A DNA stretch of 64,000 bases from NCBI RefSeq assembly GCF_003586445.1, contig NZ_CP030028.1, positions 1,006,501-1,070,500 of the forward strand, in the 5' to 3' direction. Below are positions 18,888-26,953 of the stretch, one piece after another. A program made the position numbers and the translations under genes. The number at the start of each line of letters is the position of its first letter. The first letter of the stretch is position 1. This stretch comes from Bacillus sp. Y1. Lineage in GTDB: Bacteria > Bacillota > Bacilli > Bacillales > Cytobacillaceae. Under the pieces are notes generated by a model. That model saw nothing but the letters and a program-made list of their open reading frames with translations, was not told where the DNA came from and did no database searches.

Positions 18888-18902
18888 AATAATCTGAAAA
18901 TT
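18888..18902. promoter_or_regulatory. CodY-like box upstream of frlB
   Basis: AATAATCTGAAAATT matches the CodY consensus AATTTTCWGAAAATT at 13 of 15 positions and ends three bases before the -35. The B. subtilis frl operon is known to be under CodY control. Confidence 0.5.
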
Positions 18903-18905
18903 CCG

Positions 18906-18934
18906 TTGACGAAGTAGATAGGCTAGGATATAGT
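18906..18934 (+). promoter_or_regulatory. Sigma-A promoter of the frl operon
   Basis: TTGACG (18906-18911), a 17-base spacer and TATAGT (18929-18934). Transcription would start near 18941, inside the proposed FrlR operator. Confidence 0.75.
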
Positions 18935-18940
18935 AAGACT

Positions 18941-18960
18941 ATAATATAACAATATATAAC
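18941..18960. promoter_or_regulatory. Proposed FrlR operator at frlB
   Basis: The reverse complement GTTATATATTGTTATATTAT agrees at 17 of 20 positions with a palindromic site at 24929-24948 upstream of frlR. It covers the predicted transcription start, so bound repressor would block initiation. Confidence 0.6.
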
Positions 18961-19041
18961 GTCCTATAATGTTGTATGTTGAATGAAAGGAGGATAGGCA
19001 GTACCCCATATTAAAAAATACTTAGGAGGCTTTATAAAAAT

Positions 19042-20031
19042 ATGAGTACTGAACTAATCGTAGATGTGAAAAATCAAATCAAACATGCGCTTGAGGAAGT
19101 AGAAAAGAAACAAATTGATAATGTCTTTTTTGTAGCTTGTGGGGGTTCATCTGCTTTAATGTACCCAAGTAAATACGTAGTTGATCGTGAAGCGAAAAAG
19201 CTAGATGCACATCTATATAGTGCAAATGAATTTATTCATCGTAATCACTCAAAGCTAGGGGATACATCTCTGGTAATCCTATGTTCTCATTCTGGTACAA
19301 CTCCCGAAACAGTAGAAGCTGCTAAATTTGCCCGTACGAAAGGTGCTTTAACGATTTCTCTAACAAATGAACCAACTTCACCTTTGGCTCAAGCTTCAGA
19401 AGTTGTCCTAAAGTATGAGTGGGGCCCAACAGCTAATGCATTTGCTACAAACTACTCTGTCCTATATCAACTAGTCTTTGGAGTCCTTAAGGTTGTAGAA
19501 AACAACGAAAAATTTGCAACGATTGAGAAGAGCCTAGAAAACCTTCAAACTGTTTTTGAAAAAGCTGCTTCCAAATATCATGATGCTGCTGTAGAATTTG
19601 GAAAACAGTATAAGGATGAGAAAATCATCTACACGATGGCTAGTGGTTCAAACTACGGTGTGGCGTATTCTTTTGCAATTTGTATTTTAATGGAGATGCA
19701 GTGGGTTCATTCTCATGCCATTCATGCGGGTGAGTACTTCCACGGGCCATTCGAAATCATTGATGAAGAAACACCATTTATCATCCTTCTTGGTCTAGAT
19801 GAAACTAGATACCTTGAGGAACGTGCCCTTGAATTCTCACAACGTTATGGGAAGAAGCTAATCGTTTTAGATGCAAAAGATTTTGACTTTTCTGGAATTG
19901 ATGAAGAGGTACAAGGATATATTGCTCCACTAGTATTAAACTATGTCTTGAGAAGATACGCAGAAAACCTGGCAGAACAGCGCAATCATCCATTATCCAC
20001 AAGAAGATATATGTGGAAAGTAGAATACTAA
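19042..20031 (+). CDS. frlB: Fructoselysine/fructosamine-6-phosphate deglycase FrlB
   Basis: A 329-residue SIS-fold enzyme that splits fructose-amino acid 6-phosphates into glucose 6-phosphate and the amino acid. It has two SIS domains: residues about 28-160 with GGSSALMYPSKY and CSHSGTTPET, and about 190-310 with SGSNYGVAYSF. The active-site-like stretch is HSHAIHAGEYFHGPFE. Length and gene order equal B. subtilis frlB (yurP). It is first of five co-directional genes. The AGGAGG at 19024-19029 is 12 bases from the ATG, longer than usual. A strong hairpin without a T tract follows. Confidence 0.93.
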   Translation: MSTELIVDVKNQIKHALEEVEKKQIDNVFFVACGGSSALMYPSKYVVDREAKKLDAHLYSANEFIHRNHSKLGDTSLVILCSHSGTTPETVEAAKFARTKGALTISLTNEPTSPLAQASEVVLKYEWGPTANAFATNYSVLYQLVFGVLKVVENNEKFATIEKSLENLQTVFEKAASKYHDAAVEFGKQYKDEKIIYTMASGSNYGVAYSFAICILMEMQWVHSHAIHAGEYFHGPFEIIDEETPFIILLGLDETRYLEERALEFSQRYGKKLIVLDAKDFDFSGIDEEVQGYIAPLVLNYVLRRYAENLAEQRNHPLSTRRYMWKVEY

Positions 20032-20039
20032 AATCTAAC

Positions 20040-20069
20040 AGGAAAAGCGAGGAGACCTTCGCTTTTCCT
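20040..20069 (+). promoter_or_regulatory. Intra-operon hairpin between frlB and frlO
   Basis: AGGAAAAGCGA (20040-20050) and TCGCTTTTCCT (20059-20069) are perfect 11-base complements. No T run follows (CTCTCATT), so it is more likely an RNA processing or stability element than a terminator. Confidence 0.6.
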
Positions 20070-20113
20070 CTCATTGCTAGATTAATAGAAAAAATTCTTG
20101 AGGGGGCAGATTC

Positions 20114-21397
20114 ATGAAAAAGTTTAAAATCTTTAGTATTATCGCCGTATTAATTCTCTCAATGCTCGCAGCATGTTCCTCATCTAGTCAAACAGCTTCA
20201 GAAGACAGTGATACTGTCGAACTTCGTTTTTTCCACAGATGGCCTACAGAACCCAAAAAGCAATACTTTGAAGAAGCAGTTAAAGAGTTTGAAGAGCTAC
20301 ATCCGAATATAAAAATAAAAACCGAAGCGGTTTTGAATGACTCGTATAAGGAAAAAATTCGTGTTGTTTTAGGTTCAAATAATCCTCCTGATGTGTACTT
20401 TTCTTGGAGCGGTGAGTTTGCTTACAATTTTGCAAGAGCTGGACAATCCCTAGACTTAACAAGCTATGTTGAGGAAGATAAGGACTGGTCAGGTCAAATC
20501 ATTGAATCCCAATTTGGTCCATTTACGTTGGATGGAAAGGTTTATGGAATTCCTTGGTCCACAGATGGAAAAGCCTTCTTCTATAATAAAAAGGTTTTTA
20601 ACGACTTAAACCTTGAAATCCCTACCACATGGGATGAGCTCCTAACTGTCTCTGGAAAAATTAAGGATGCAGGAATTACTCCAATTGCTTTCGGAAGTAA
20701 AGCACCTTGGACGATTTCTCACTATATTGGATCACTAAATGAGTATGTCGTTCCGGAAGAGGTTATTGCAAAGGACTACAGCCTAAGTAATTCAGATGGA
20801 GAGTTTACTCATCCTGGTTATGTAACTGCCTTAGAAAAATTCATTGAATTAGAGCCGTATTTTAATCAAGGAGTAAACTCCGTTGACCACCAATATGCGA
20901 GAGAGCTATTTAATGGAGGAAAAGCAGCGATTGGGTATTTTCAGTTAGCTGAGATTGGTCTGATAGAGCCAAGTCTTGGTGAAGATTTAGGTGTATTCAA
21001 TACTCCATTCGTTGAAGGTGGAGAAGGAAATCCAAGCTCAATTACTGCTGCCCCAGAAGGAATTATGATTTCTTCTAAAACAAAGCACCCTGAAGAAGCG
21101 ATGGAGTTTATTAAATTCTTAACTTCTAAGGAAAAAGGAATTGAACAGTTAAAAGAGGTAAGTGAATACAGTGCTGTTAAAGATACAACAACTACTGAAA
21201 ACGGTTCAGCTCTTCAACAAGAAGCGATCGACTTAATCGTGAATGCTGAAAAGACTTACTTATGGTTTGATACGGCTGTAGATATCAAGATTGTTGATGC
21301 GTACCTAAATGGTGTTCAACAGATGTTAGATGGAAAAAAATCAGCTGAAGACGTGATGAAAGATGTTCAAAAAGCAGCGAAAGAGCTGAAAAAATAG
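20114..21397 (+). CDS. frlO: Fructosamine ABC transporter, substrate-binding lipoprotein FrlO
   Basis: A 427-residue extracellular solute-binding protein of the family 1 (sugar) type. The lipoprotein signal is MKKFKIFSIIAVLILSMLAAC, with the lipidated Cys at 21. The motif WSTDGKAFFYNKKVF is typical of the maltose/sugar-binding cluster. It captures fructose-amino acids for the FrlNM permease. The ATPase is not in this operon; in B. subtilis a shared ATPase (MsmX) serves such importers. A large hairpin follows the gene. Confidence 0.92.
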   Translation: MKKFKIFSIIAVLILSMLAACSSSSQTASEDSDTVELRFFHRWPTEPKKQYFEEAVKEFEELHPNIKIKTEAVLNDSYKEKIRVVLGSNNPPDVYFSWSGEFAYNFARAGQSLDLTSYVEEDKDWSGQIIESQFGPFTLDGKVYGIPWSTDGKAFFYNKKVFNDLNLEIPTTWDELLTVSGKIKDAGITPIAFGSKAPWTISHYIGSLNEYVVPEEVIAKDYSLSNSDGEFTHPGYVTALEKFIELEPYFNQGVNSVDHQYARELFNGGKAAIGYFQLAEIGLIEPSLGEDLGVFNTPFVEGGEGNPSSITAAPEGIMISSKTKHPEEAMEFIKFLTSKEKGIEQLKEVSEYSAVKDTTTTENGSALQQEAIDLIVNAEKTYLWFDTAVDIKIVDAYLNGVQQMLDGKKSAEDVMKDVQKAAKELKK

Positions 21398-21401
21398 TTT
21401 A

Positions 21402-21440
21402 AAAGAAAGGTAGTGTAGGGGACCGAAACTACCTTTCTTT
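21402..21440 (+). promoter_or_regulatory. Intra-operon hairpin between frlO and frlN
   Basis: AAAGAAAGGTAGT (21402-21414) and ACTACCTTTCTTT (21428-21440) are perfect 13-base complements with no real T tract. Such hairpins after binding-protein genes commonly protect the upstream mRNA and set the ratio of binding protein to permease. Confidence 0.65.
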
Positions 21441-21497
21441 CATAAAGCAAAACAAGAAAAGGGTCGGAAAGGACCTAGAAAAAAAGAGGTGAATACA

Positions 21498-22376
21498 GTG
21501 ACACTTAGGAAAATGGCTCCCTATTTATATATTGCCCCTTGTATTTTGCTAATGGGATTATTCGTTTATTATCCCATTGTAGAGAATTTCCGATTTGCTT
21601 TTTATGAGTTTTCTGCTTTTGCCCCAGATAAGGTGTTTGTTGGATTCGAAAATTTCCTTGCTCTGTTTCAGGATGAGGTTTTTTATATAGCTTTAAAAAA
21701 TAATATTTGGTACGCAGTTATCTCAATTGTATGTCAAGTATTCGGTGGTTTAATTTTAGCTGCCATATTAGAGGATCCTTTGACTAGATTGCTAAGTGGT
21801 TTTTTCCGTACCGCTTTCTTCCTTCCAGTAATCATATCCATTACGGTAATTGCTTTATTGTTCAGCTTTGTTTACAACCCAGATATTGGGATACTAAACA
21901 GTTTTCTTCGATTGCTCGGTCTTGAAGAGTGGACAAGGGCATGGCTTGGGGAATCTGAAACAGCTATTTTCGCCGTAATTGCTGTATCTCAGTGGCAAAG
22001 TATTGGATATATCATGATGCTTTTCATTGTTGCCATTCAGTCTATTCCTCAAGAGCTGTATGAGGCAGCTGATATTGATGGCGCCAATAAATTCTATAAG
22101 TTCCTTCATATTACGGTTCCCCAGGTAAAAGAAATGCTTTTTGTAGCAACATTAATTACACTAACAGGTGCATTTACAGTATTTAATGAACCGTATATTT
22201 TGACAAGTGGTGGACCAGGAAACGCTAGTGAAGTGCTTGGAACGCTTCTCTATAAATCGGCCTTTTTTAGAGATGAGATGGGGTATGCATCTGCAATAGC
22301 AACCATCATTTTATTACTTTCATTAGCTGTAGCAATTATTCAAATGAAGCTATTTAAGACAGGGAAGGAGGATTAA
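21498..22376 (+). CDS. frlN: Fructosamine ABC transporter, permease FrlN
   Basis: About 292 residues with six membrane segments, in the MalF-type binding-protein-dependent permease family. The EAA loop that docks the ATPase is LYEAADIDGANKFYKFLHITVP. GTG 21498 is chosen because AGAGGTGA (21485-21492) lies five bases before it; the GTG at 21489 is part of the ribosome binding site. It works with FrlM as a heterodimer and ends three bases before the frlM ATG. Confidence 0.92.
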   Translation: MTLRKMAPYLYIAPCILLMGLFVYYPIVENFRFAFYEFSAFAPDKVFVGFENFLALFQDEVFYIALKNNIWYAVISIVCQVFGGLILAAILEDPLTRLLSGFFRTAFFLPVIISITVIALLFSFVYNPDIGILNSFLRLLGLEEWTRAWLGESETAIFAVIAVSQWQSIGYIMMLFIVAIQSIPQELYEAADIDGANKFYKFLHITVPQVKEMLFVATLITLTGAFTVFNEPYILTSGGPGNASEVLGTLLYKSAFFRDEMGYASAIATIILLLSLAVAIIQMKLFKTGKED

Positions 22377-22379
22377 TAG

Positions 22380-23267
22380 ATGGAGGCAGATAAAGTAACA
22401 TCAACAGACTATTCCATTCAATCTATCAGAGTTCGTTCCTATAAGAGGAAAAAGATTGCTGGAGCAATTCCGCTTTATACTATATTAATCTTCTATTTTA
22501 TGATCATTGCCTATCCTTTGTTTTGGATGGTCATTAATTCCTTTAAAACGACAGAAGAAATTTTCTCAAATAGTTGGGCATTGCCGACAACATGGCTTGT
22601 CTCTAACTATGTTCATGCGTGGAATACCGGAATATCTGAGTACTTTTTAAATAGTACCATTGTTACGTTAAGCACCTGTTTATTAACGGTTTTCCTCAGT
22701 GCTCTTGGAGCATACGGTTTAACTCGTTTTCAGTTTAAAGGTAAGAAGCTACTATTAATCTTGTGTATGGGTGGAATGATGCTATCTCCGCAGGTGAGCT
22801 TAGTCCCTTTGTATAAGCTTATCCAGGCATTGGGTATTCATGACACTTACTTAGCGCTCATTCTTCCCTATGTGGCGTACCGTATTCCGATTACTGTTCT
22901 ATTAATAAGAGCTGCTTTTCTAGAGGTTCCAAAAGAGTTAGAAGAATCTGCTTTTCTCGATGGATGTTCAACATGGTCTGTGTTTACAAAAATCTTTTTG
23001 CCGCTGAACCTTCCTATTTTGTTCACGGGGATCATTATCACTGCTTACTTTACATGGAATGAATTTATGTTTGCGCTCATTTTTATTGACTCAGAAAGTT
23101 TAAAAACCATTCCAGCAGGATTAATGCAATTCCGTGATGCATTACAAACAAATTGGGGAGTTCTTTTAGCTGGATTAATGATCTCTGCCATCCCGATTAT
23201 TACCCTGTTTTTATTTTTACAAAAGTATTTTGTTCGTGGTCTTGCTTCTGGAAGTTTGAAAGGATAA
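22380..23267 (+). CDS. frlM: Fructosamine ABC transporter, permease FrlM
   Basis: A 295-residue MalG-type permease with six membrane segments and an EAA loop (LEESAFLDGCSTWSVFTKIF, slightly divergent at EAA->ESA). GGAAGGAGG overlaps the frlN end, so the two are translationally coupled. It is the second half of the import channel for fructose-amino acids. Confidence 0.92.
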   Translation: MEADKVTSTDYSIQSIRVRSYKRKKIAGAIPLYTILIFYFMIIAYPLFWMVINSFKTTEEIFSNSWALPTTWLVSNYVHAWNTGISEYFLNSTIVTLSTCLLTVFLSALGAYGLTRFQFKGKKLLLILCMGGMMLSPQVSLVPLYKLIQALGIHDTYLALILPYVAYRIPITVLLIRAAFLEVPKELEESAFLDGCSTWSVFTKIFLPLNLPILFTGIIITAYFTWNEFMFALIFIDSESLKTIPAGLMQFRDALQTNWGVLLAGLMISAIPIITLFLFLQKYFVRGLASGSLKG

Positions 23268-23318
23268 GAGAGAGTGTTAGTAAAAACAGAACTCCAATAG
23301 AAAGGAATGTAAAAAATA

Positions 23319-24140
23319 ATGAAGTTACTAGCAATTGGAGATAATGTGGTGGATGTTTATATGGATCGAAACGAGATGTTTCCAGGTGGGAATGCGTTAA
23401 ATGTTGCCGTATTAGCTAAGCAATACGGAGCAGAAGAAACAGGATTTATTGGAATTGTAGGAAATGATGCGGAGGGTGATCACATTATTGATTCTTTAGA
23501 AAAGAATCATGTGAATATTAGCCAAATCCGAAGGGCCTATGGGGAAAGTGGAAAAGCCTATGTGGATATTGATGCGACTGGTGACAGGATTTTCGTAAAA
23601 TCAAACAAAGGTGGTATTCAATCGAAGCTACGATTGAAATTGGCTCCTACAGATTTTGATTATATCAAAGGTTATGATGTTCTTCATACCAGCATTTATA
23701 GCAGTCTGGATGACCAACTTCCCCTGATCAAACAGCTTTTACCGATTTCCTATGATTTCTCCAATCATTTTACAGATGAGTTGCTAAAAACGGTATGTCC
23801 ACATATTACTTTTGCCTTCATATCCGGTAGTGATTTTGGTGACAAGCAAATCGAGGAATTAATTAACAAAATTCATGGATATGGCACGCATTATGTGATT
23901 ATTACCCGCGGTTCAAATGGTGTTATCATGTCCGATCGGACACAAAGTTATATACAGGGAATAGAAGAAGCAGAGGTAATTGACACGCTAGGTGCTGGTG
24001 ATTCATTTATAGCTGGGTTTTTAACTAGTTATTTGAACCACCATACAATCAAGCAGTCACTACAACTAGCTGCATTACGAGCAGCACGTACTTGTGAAGT
24101 GAACGGAGCATTTGGTTATGGAAAACAATTAGTAAAATAA
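23319..24140 (+). CDS. frlD: Fructosamine 6-kinase FrlD
   Basis: A 273-residue PfkB/ribokinase-family kinase that phosphorylates imported fructose-amino acids at O6, giving the FrlB substrate. The N-terminal substrate-binding GGNALNVA motif lies at about 26-33. The C-terminal signature is DTLGAGDSFIAGF, with the catalytic Asp at about 228. It is the last gene of frlBONMD and converges on frlR. Confidence 0.92.
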   Translation: MKLLAIGDNVVDVYMDRNEMFPGGNALNVAVLAKQYGAEETGFIGIVGNDAEGDHIIDSLEKNHVNISQIRRAYGESGKAYVDIDATGDRIFVKSNKGGIQSKLRLKLAPTDFDYIKGYDVLHTSIYSSLDDQLPLIKQLLPISYDFSNHFTDELLKTVCPHITFAFISGSDFGDKQIEELINKIHGYGTHYVIITRGSNGVIMSDRTQSYIQGIEEAEVIDTLGAGDSFIAGFLTSYLNHHTIKQSLQLAALRAARTCEVNGAFGYGKQLVK

Positions 24141-24144
24141 AGAA

Positions 24145-24174
24145 AAGGGACTGGCTGGTAGCCAAGTCCTTTTT
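24145..24174. terminator. Terminator between frlD and frlR
   Basis: GGGACTGGC-TGGTA-GCCAAGTCC with a one-base bulge is followed by TTTTTA. It lies at the meeting point of two convergent genes. Confidence 0.7.
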
Positions 24175-24901
24175 ACGTGGTAATAGTATAGGCGATAACT
24201 GTAGTTAAATTTTTAAATGTAGAAAGGTGTATAGGTACTTTATTCTTATCGTACACGATTTTATCAATATTGAATAAAATCTCACCAATTTCGCAATTTA
24301 AGTGTTCAGCTTCTACAGAAGAGGCGGGGATTCCGGTAATCGTCTTTTTTGTGGTAATGTCCTTCATATCCACGTGGTATATATTACTCAGGACATCATA
24401 GGTGGACTCGTAATCAAATATCTGCTCTCGAATGTTAGGAAAGCGCTCTATCGGATAATGAGTTAAATCAAGAGTAAAGGGCTCTTCATCAAGATACATC
24501 AATCTTAGAAGTTTGAGCACTGGGGCACCAACCTCTATTTGAAGATCTTCAGCTATTTTCTTTGACGCCTTAATTTCCTCACAAAGAAGAACTTTCTTGG
24601 CTGTCTTTTTTCCGAGTTGTTTGCTGAAATCCGAAAAGCCCTCGATTGTTACTAACTCACGAGCAACCTTTTTCCTTGCAACAAACGTACCTTTTCCTTG
24701 TTTTCTTTCCAACAATCCTTCATCAACTAAATCTTGAATGGCTCTTCTAACTGTAATTCTGCTTACACCATAAATATCACAAAGCTCCGCTTCATTGGGA
24801 ATTTGCTGACCTGGTCGATAGGTGTTCTGGTCAATTGCTTCTTTTATGGTGTTAAATAATTGTTCGTATAATGGACGTGAACTAGAGCTGTTTAACTTCA
24901 T
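24173..24901 (-). CDS. frlR: GntR-family repressor of the frl operon, FrlR
   Basis: A 242-residue regulator with an N-terminal GntR winged helix (about 10-75, with YGVSRITVRRAIQDLVDEGL) and a C-terminal UTRA effector domain (HutC subfamily). ATG 24901 is selected because AGAGGAG lies about eight bases before it; longer in-frame extensions start with an unrelated hydrophobic stretch. It probably represses frlB and itself, and is released by a fructosamine phosphate. The paired palindromes at 18941 and 24929 support this. Confidence 0.88.
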   Translation of the reverse strand: MKLNSSSSRPLYEQLFNTIKEAIDQNTYRPGQQIPNEAELCDIYGVSRITVRRAIQDLVDEGLLERKQGKGTFVARKKVARELVTIEGFSDFSKQLGKKTAKKVLLCEEIKASKKIAEDLQIEVGAPVLKLLRLMYLDEEPFTLDLTHYPIERFPNIREQIFDYESTYDVLSNIYHVDMKDITTKKTITGIPASSVEAEHLNCEIGEILFNIDKIVYDKNKVPIHLSTFKNLTTVIAYTITT

Positions 24902-24928
24902 AGGAGAACTCCTCTCAAAGTATAAATC

Positions 24929-24948
24929 ATTATATAATATTATATAAC
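24929..24948. promoter_or_regulatory. Proposed FrlR autoregulatory operator
   Basis: The perfect palindrome TTATATAATATTATATAA (24930-24947) lies 28 bases before the frlR start codon and overlaps its likely -10 region. It matches the frlB site at 17 of 20 positions. Confidence 0.6.
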
Positions 24949-25023
24949 ATTTAACGGAAGAATGTATATGATTAGTCTGAGAATTTCGAATACTAAAGTA
25001 ATAAAAGAGTAGGAAAGTGGTAA

Positions 25024-25068
25024 CAAAAAAAAGCTCTGGCTTGCAATAGAGATGCAAGCCAGAGCTTT
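25024..25068 (-). terminator. Rho-independent terminator of nasA
   Basis: AAGCTCTGGCTTGCA and TGCAAGCCAGAGCTT are perfect 15-base complements. On the minus strand at least seven T follow. Confidence 0.9.
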
Positions 25069-25075
25069 TTACATA

Positions 25076-26281
25076 TTAAGCTTTTACGGAAGTTTCTTTT
25101 GGAGCCCATGTCTTTTTCCAAGACATCTGTGCAATAATTAAAACGAGTAAAGCTAACACTCCAATTCCTGCATAAACGAGGAATCCTGTTGCATACGTGC
25201 CTGTGATTTCTCTTAACGTTCCAAGGATATTTGGAATAAAGAAACCACCTACACCACCAGCTGCTCCTACAATTCCTGTAACCATCCCGATTTCTTCTTG
25301 GAAGCGTTGTGGTACAAGTTGGAATACCGCTCCATTCCCCATTCCTAAACACATCATACCGACAAATAATAACAAGGTAACAAGAGTGATAGAAGGTAGT
25401 TGACTAACTCCTAGCATGGTTAGAGCAACACCGATAAATAAGAAGGTTAATAGACGAACTCCCCCAATCTTATCTGCGATAAACCCTCCTACTGGGCGAA
25501 AGAAGCTACCGGCTGCTACGCAAAGGGTAACAAAATCCCCGGCTCTTACTCTTGAAAGATCGTATTGATCAACGAAAAAGATACTTAAAAAGCTAGATAG
25601 TCCAACAAATCCACCGAAGGTAACGCTATACAATAAGCAGAAGTAAAGAGCATCTTTTTGTTTAAAAACATTAAAGTATTCTTTAAGTGGTTTTGGTGCT
25701 GGCTGTGAAGGAGCATCTTTTGCGATAAGAACAAAAATGACAAACACGATAGCAAGAGGAATAAGGGCAACCCCCAGTACATTATGCCAGCCAATTTGTT
25801 CAGCAAGGCGGGGACCAAATAAGGTGGCAAATAAAGTCCCGCTATTTCCAGCTCCAGCAATCCCCATTGCTAACCCTTGTAAATGCGGTGGATACCAACG
25901 ACTTGCCATTGGTAAAGCTGCTGCAAAGCTTGCCCCAGCTACTCCTAATAGTATTCCGATAAAATAAATCTCCGTTAACGTCGTTCCAAACAGCCAACCC
26001 CATAGAAGTGGAACCATTGTAACGACCATTCCAATGATCGATGTTTTCTTCGGACCAATTCGATCCGTTAAAACACCAAGAACGAGACGGAAGAAAGATC
26101 CACCGAGAATAGGAATCGCTACAATTAATCCCTTTTGTGAAGGAGATAGACCAAAGTCTTTGGTGATATAAACCCCAAGTGCCCCAAGTATTACCCAAAT
26201 CATGAAACTGACATCGAAGTACAGAAATGAAGCAAATAGCGATGGTGCATGTCCACTTTTTCTTAAATTTGCTAACTTCAT
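25076..26281 (-). CDS. nasA: Nitrate/nitrite transporter NasA, MFS (NarK) family
   Basis: A 401-residue major facilitator with 12 membrane segments. The two glycine-rich nitrate signatures of the NarK/NasA group are present: [20 protein letters not shown] in TM5 and [19 protein letters not shown] in TM11. It imports nitrate for the divergent nasBCDE genes, as in B. subtilis. The ATG follows AAAAGGAGAG. A possible 27-residue peptide gene lies 41 bases upstream on the same transcript. Confidence 0.92.
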   Translation of the reverse strand: MKLANLRKSGHAPSLFASFLYFDVSFMIWVILGALGVYITKDFGLSPSQKGLIVAIPILGGSFFRLVLGVLTDRIGPKKTSIIGMVVTMVPLLWGWLFGTTLTEIYFIGILLGVAGASFAAALPMASRWYPPHLQGLAMGIAGAGNSGTLFATLFGPRLAEQIGWHNVLGVALIPLAIVFVIFVLIAKDAPSQPAPKPLKEYFNVFKQKDALYFCLLYSVTFGGFVGLSSFLSIFFVDQYDLSRVRAGDFVTLCVAAGSFFRPVGGFIADKIGGVRLLTFLFIGVALTMLGVSQLPSITLVTLLLFVGMMCLGMGNGAVFQLVPQRFQEEIGMVTGIVGAAGGVGGFFIPNILGTLREITGTYATGFLVYAGIGVLALLVLIIAQMSWKKTWAPKETSVKA

Positions 26282-26322
26282 AGTTTTACTCTCCTTTTAA
26301 TAAATGTGATATTTCAAATGTG

Positions 26323-26406
26323 TTACCAGCCAATATAATTTTTTCGAGAAAATAAAATCTTACCTAATACATAGAAGAATGAAAAAAAACCTATCTTATT
26401 TGTCAT
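26323..26406 (-). CDS. Possible 27-residue hydrophobic peptide upstream of nasA
   Basis: On the minus strand AAGGAGG (26420-26414) is spaced seven bases from ATG 26406, a better ribosome binding site than many real genes here have. The product begins MTNKIGFFSFFYVLGK and ends RKNYIGW: a short hydrophobic helix with a basic tail. It ends 41 bases before the nasA start. It could be a small membrane protein working with NasA or a leader peptide; I do not recognise it. The longer reading frame that extends it upstream is an artefact of the repeat at 26431-26560. Confidence 0.45.
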   Translation of the reverse strand: MTNKIGFFSFFYVLGKILFSRKNYIGW

Positions 26407-26430
26407 TGGAATTCCTCCTTGTTTTTGTCC

Positions 26431-26560
26431 AGCTCCAGCGCTTAGCCCCTCGATGGAATAATATAAAGCCATTATTCCTAGGTCATAAGTCAAATCTCTC
26501 CAGAAGGCAGGCCTTCCTGCGAGATTCATCTTATGCTTGTCGGGGCTGAACAAGGCGCTT
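26431..26560. repeat. Long nested inverted-repeat element
   Basis: About 130 bases fold on themselves in layers. AGCGC (26437) pairs with GCGCT (26555), AGCCCC (26444) with GGGGCT (26542), CATAAG (26484) with CTTATG (26530), AATCTC (26493) with GAGATT (26521), and GAAGGC (26503) with GCCTTC (26511). A second small hairpin, GGAATAAT/ATTATTCC, interrupts the left half at about 26455-26478. The AGCTCCAGCGC...AACAAGGCGCTT ends look like a repeat I remember from many Bacillaceae genomes. It lies in the 5' region of nasA. Confidence 0.75.
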
Positions 26561-26609
26561 TTGCTTTTCTTTTTTGTCAGAGTTTTTACCGCCTTTGTCT
26601 TGTTAAAGA

Positions 26610-26659
26610 ATAGTATGTAAGTTGTTGATTTGTCTCAAAAGGTGTTAGCTAATCTAACA
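26610..26659 (-). promoter_or_regulatory. TnrA box and -10 of the nasA promoter
   Basis: TGTTAGCTAATCTAACA (26643-26659) matches TGTNANAWWWTNTNACA at 16 of 17 positions. On the minus strand TACTAT (26615-26610) lies 38 bases from the box centre. This would put the box near -48, the spacing at which TnrA activates nitrogen promoters in B. subtilis. Confidence 0.65.
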
Positions 26660-26850
26660 CAGAAATTTATTGGAATTTTCAAACGGGTTGAATTTTTATA
26701 CTTGTAAGCGCATTACAAAATCAACAAAAAAGCGAGTGATCTTTCGATTTTACTTCGTAATTCGAAAAATGAGTATACCGTAGGATTGCATAAAAATACT
26801 GCCTGATAAGGGGGTTTTTATAGTAAATAACACCCAAATAGTACATATCG

Positions 26851-26897
26851 TGTTAGAAAATGTAACAGGTTAAATTTCATTTCAGTAGATGTATGAA
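26851..26897 (+). promoter_or_regulatory. TnrA box and probable -10 of the nasBC promoter
   Basis: TGTTAGAAAATGTAACA (26851-26867) matches the TnrA consensus at all 17 positions. TATGAA (26892-26897) or the overlapping AT-rich run lies about 36 bases from its centre, again near the activating distance. Confidence 0.75.
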
Positions 26898-26953
26898 ATA
26901 ATAAAACGAAATTTGGTTTGAACATCCATCTACTGTTTGTTGGGGGTTATAAC

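Noticed and set aside
19993..20001. A perfect DnaA box inside frlB
   Set aside because: It is single, within coding sequence and without neighbours; one such match in 64 kb is expected by chance.
24902..25057. A longer FrlR with about 50 extra N-terminal residues
   Set aside because: The extension runs through the operator and nasA terminator and lacks a ribosome binding site; ATG 24901 has a good one and gives the normal GntR start.
26323..26553. A 76-codon open frame on the minus strand upstream of nasA
   Set aside because: Its first 49 codons lie in the inverted-repeat element and have no ribosome binding site; only the last 27 codons follow a good one.
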